Position numbers and translations under genes: made by a program
The notes under the pieces: generated by a model
Database searches by the model: none
The model's input: the letters and a program-made list of their open reading frames with translations, nothing else
Told to the model about the DNA's origin: nothing
Shown here: positions 5,758 to 6,303 of the stretch, piece after piece
Layout: the number at the start of each line of letters is the position of its first letter
Position numbering within the stretch: the first letter of the stretch is position 1
Assembly (NCBI GenBank): GCA_030640905.1
Contig: DAOWIM010000263.1
Span: 1-6,303 of the forward strand
DNA: 6,303 nucleotides
Reading direction: 5' to 3'
DNA from: a bacterium
GTDB taxonomy: Bacteria; Zixibacteria; MSB-5A5; GN15; FEB-12

Positions 5758-6303
5758 TTGGGCTGTGACTTCCCCTGATACGTCAGCACTTCGAGATGCC
5801 GTTCGACCGACTCAGCGAGCGCTGTCACATTGTACCCACCCTCAAGAAACGACACGACTCGCCCATTACAATGGCGGGCCGCGCACTCGGTAATTCTCTT
5901 TGTCATCTCACCAAAAGCCTCAGTTGAATAACAGGTGCCCGACAATGGATCGTCAACGTGTCCATCGAACCCCGCTGAAATCAGAATAAACTCAGGGGCA
6001 AACCGGTCCAGCGCAGGGATCACTTTTTTATCAAAGGCGGTAAGGAGATCATCGTCGCCAGTACCAACCGACAGCGGAATATTGAGCGTGTAGCCGGCTC
6101 CCTTCCCCGATCCAGTTACATTAGCATCACCGCTGCCCGGATAGTGCGGGTACTGATGCAGGCTGATGTAGAAAACCTGCTCCGATGCTATAAACGTGTC
6201 TTCAGTACCGTTGCCATGATGCACATCCCAATCGACAATCGCCACTCTCTTCAAGGAACGACGTTCTACCAAGTATGCCGCCGCTATGGCAATGTTGTTG
6301 AAC
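5754..6303 (-). CDS. Histone-deacetylase-family zinc hydrolase, C-terminal part, 5' end outside the window
   Basis: The last 182 residues of an HDAC/AcuC/acetylpolyamine-amidohydrolase superfamily enzyme; the frame is open to the right edge. The visible part starts at FNNIAIAA, a typical family block. It holds the zinc ligands in DWDVHHGNGT (Asp26 and His28 of the visible part) and SAGFDGHVDDPLSG (Asp113), plus the catalytic tyrosine in LEGGYN (Tyr157). The upstream His-His charge-relay pair is expected beyond the window. Members remove acetyl groups from lysine side chains, polyamines or other acylated amines in the cytoplasm. Nothing here decides the substrate. All visible catalytic residues are intact, so it should be active. 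It overlaps archease by four bases (ATGA), making it the upstream partner in the same transcript. Confidence 0.93.
   Translation of the reverse strand, partial: FNNIAIAAAYLVERRSLKRVAIVDWDVHHGNGTEDTFIASEQVFYISLHQYPHYPGSGDANVTGSGKGAGYTLNIPLSVGTGDDDLLTAFDKKVIPALDRFAPEFILISAGFDGHVDDPLSGTCYSTEAFGEMTKRITECAARHCNGRVVSFLEGGYNVTALAESVERHLEVLTYQGKSQPK

Overview
The window holds six genes, all on the minus strand, so transcription runs from high to low coordinates. Coding density is high. The organism looks like a Gram-negative bacterium, because one gene is a PbgA/YejM-type inner-membrane protein (a family tied to outer-membrane lipid control) and another is a secreted subtilase. The mix would fit a lineage outside the well-studied Proteobacteria, possibly an uncultured FCB-type phylum. 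That placement is a guess; no rRNA or other marker gene is present.

Right half (6303 to 2839) is a tightly packed cluster that reads as one operon. It contains the C-terminal part of a zinc-dependent histone-deacetylase-family hydrolase (its 5' end lies outside the window), archease (stop and start overlap as ATGA), the RNA ligase RtcB (10 bases later), and a zinc-dependent medium-chain alcohol dehydrogenase (21 bases after rtcB). Archease is the known activator of RtcB, so these two form a functional pair in RNA repair or tRNA splicing. The deacetylase and the dehydrogenase are linked to them only by position. The rtcB frame is broken by a -1 shift near 4332. Both halves are otherwise excellent RtcB sequence and together carry every catalytic residue, so the break is a one-base sequence error, a recent mutation or, less likely, programmed frameshifting.

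Left half: a 266-base gap (2573-2838) with a probable promoter precedes a 618-residue membrane sulfatase-fold protein of the PbgA/YejM family. This homologue keeps the classical metal-site residues (Asp, Thr, Asp-His, His) that E. coli YejM has largely lost. A 185-base gap (531-715) follows, with a strong sigma-70-like promoter and a leader that can fold in two exclusive ways, one of which masks the ribosome binding site. It drives a secreted subtilisin-like protease that runs off the left edge. That gene has no stop codon inside the window and is easily missed. No RNA genes, CRISPR arrays or mobile elements were seen.
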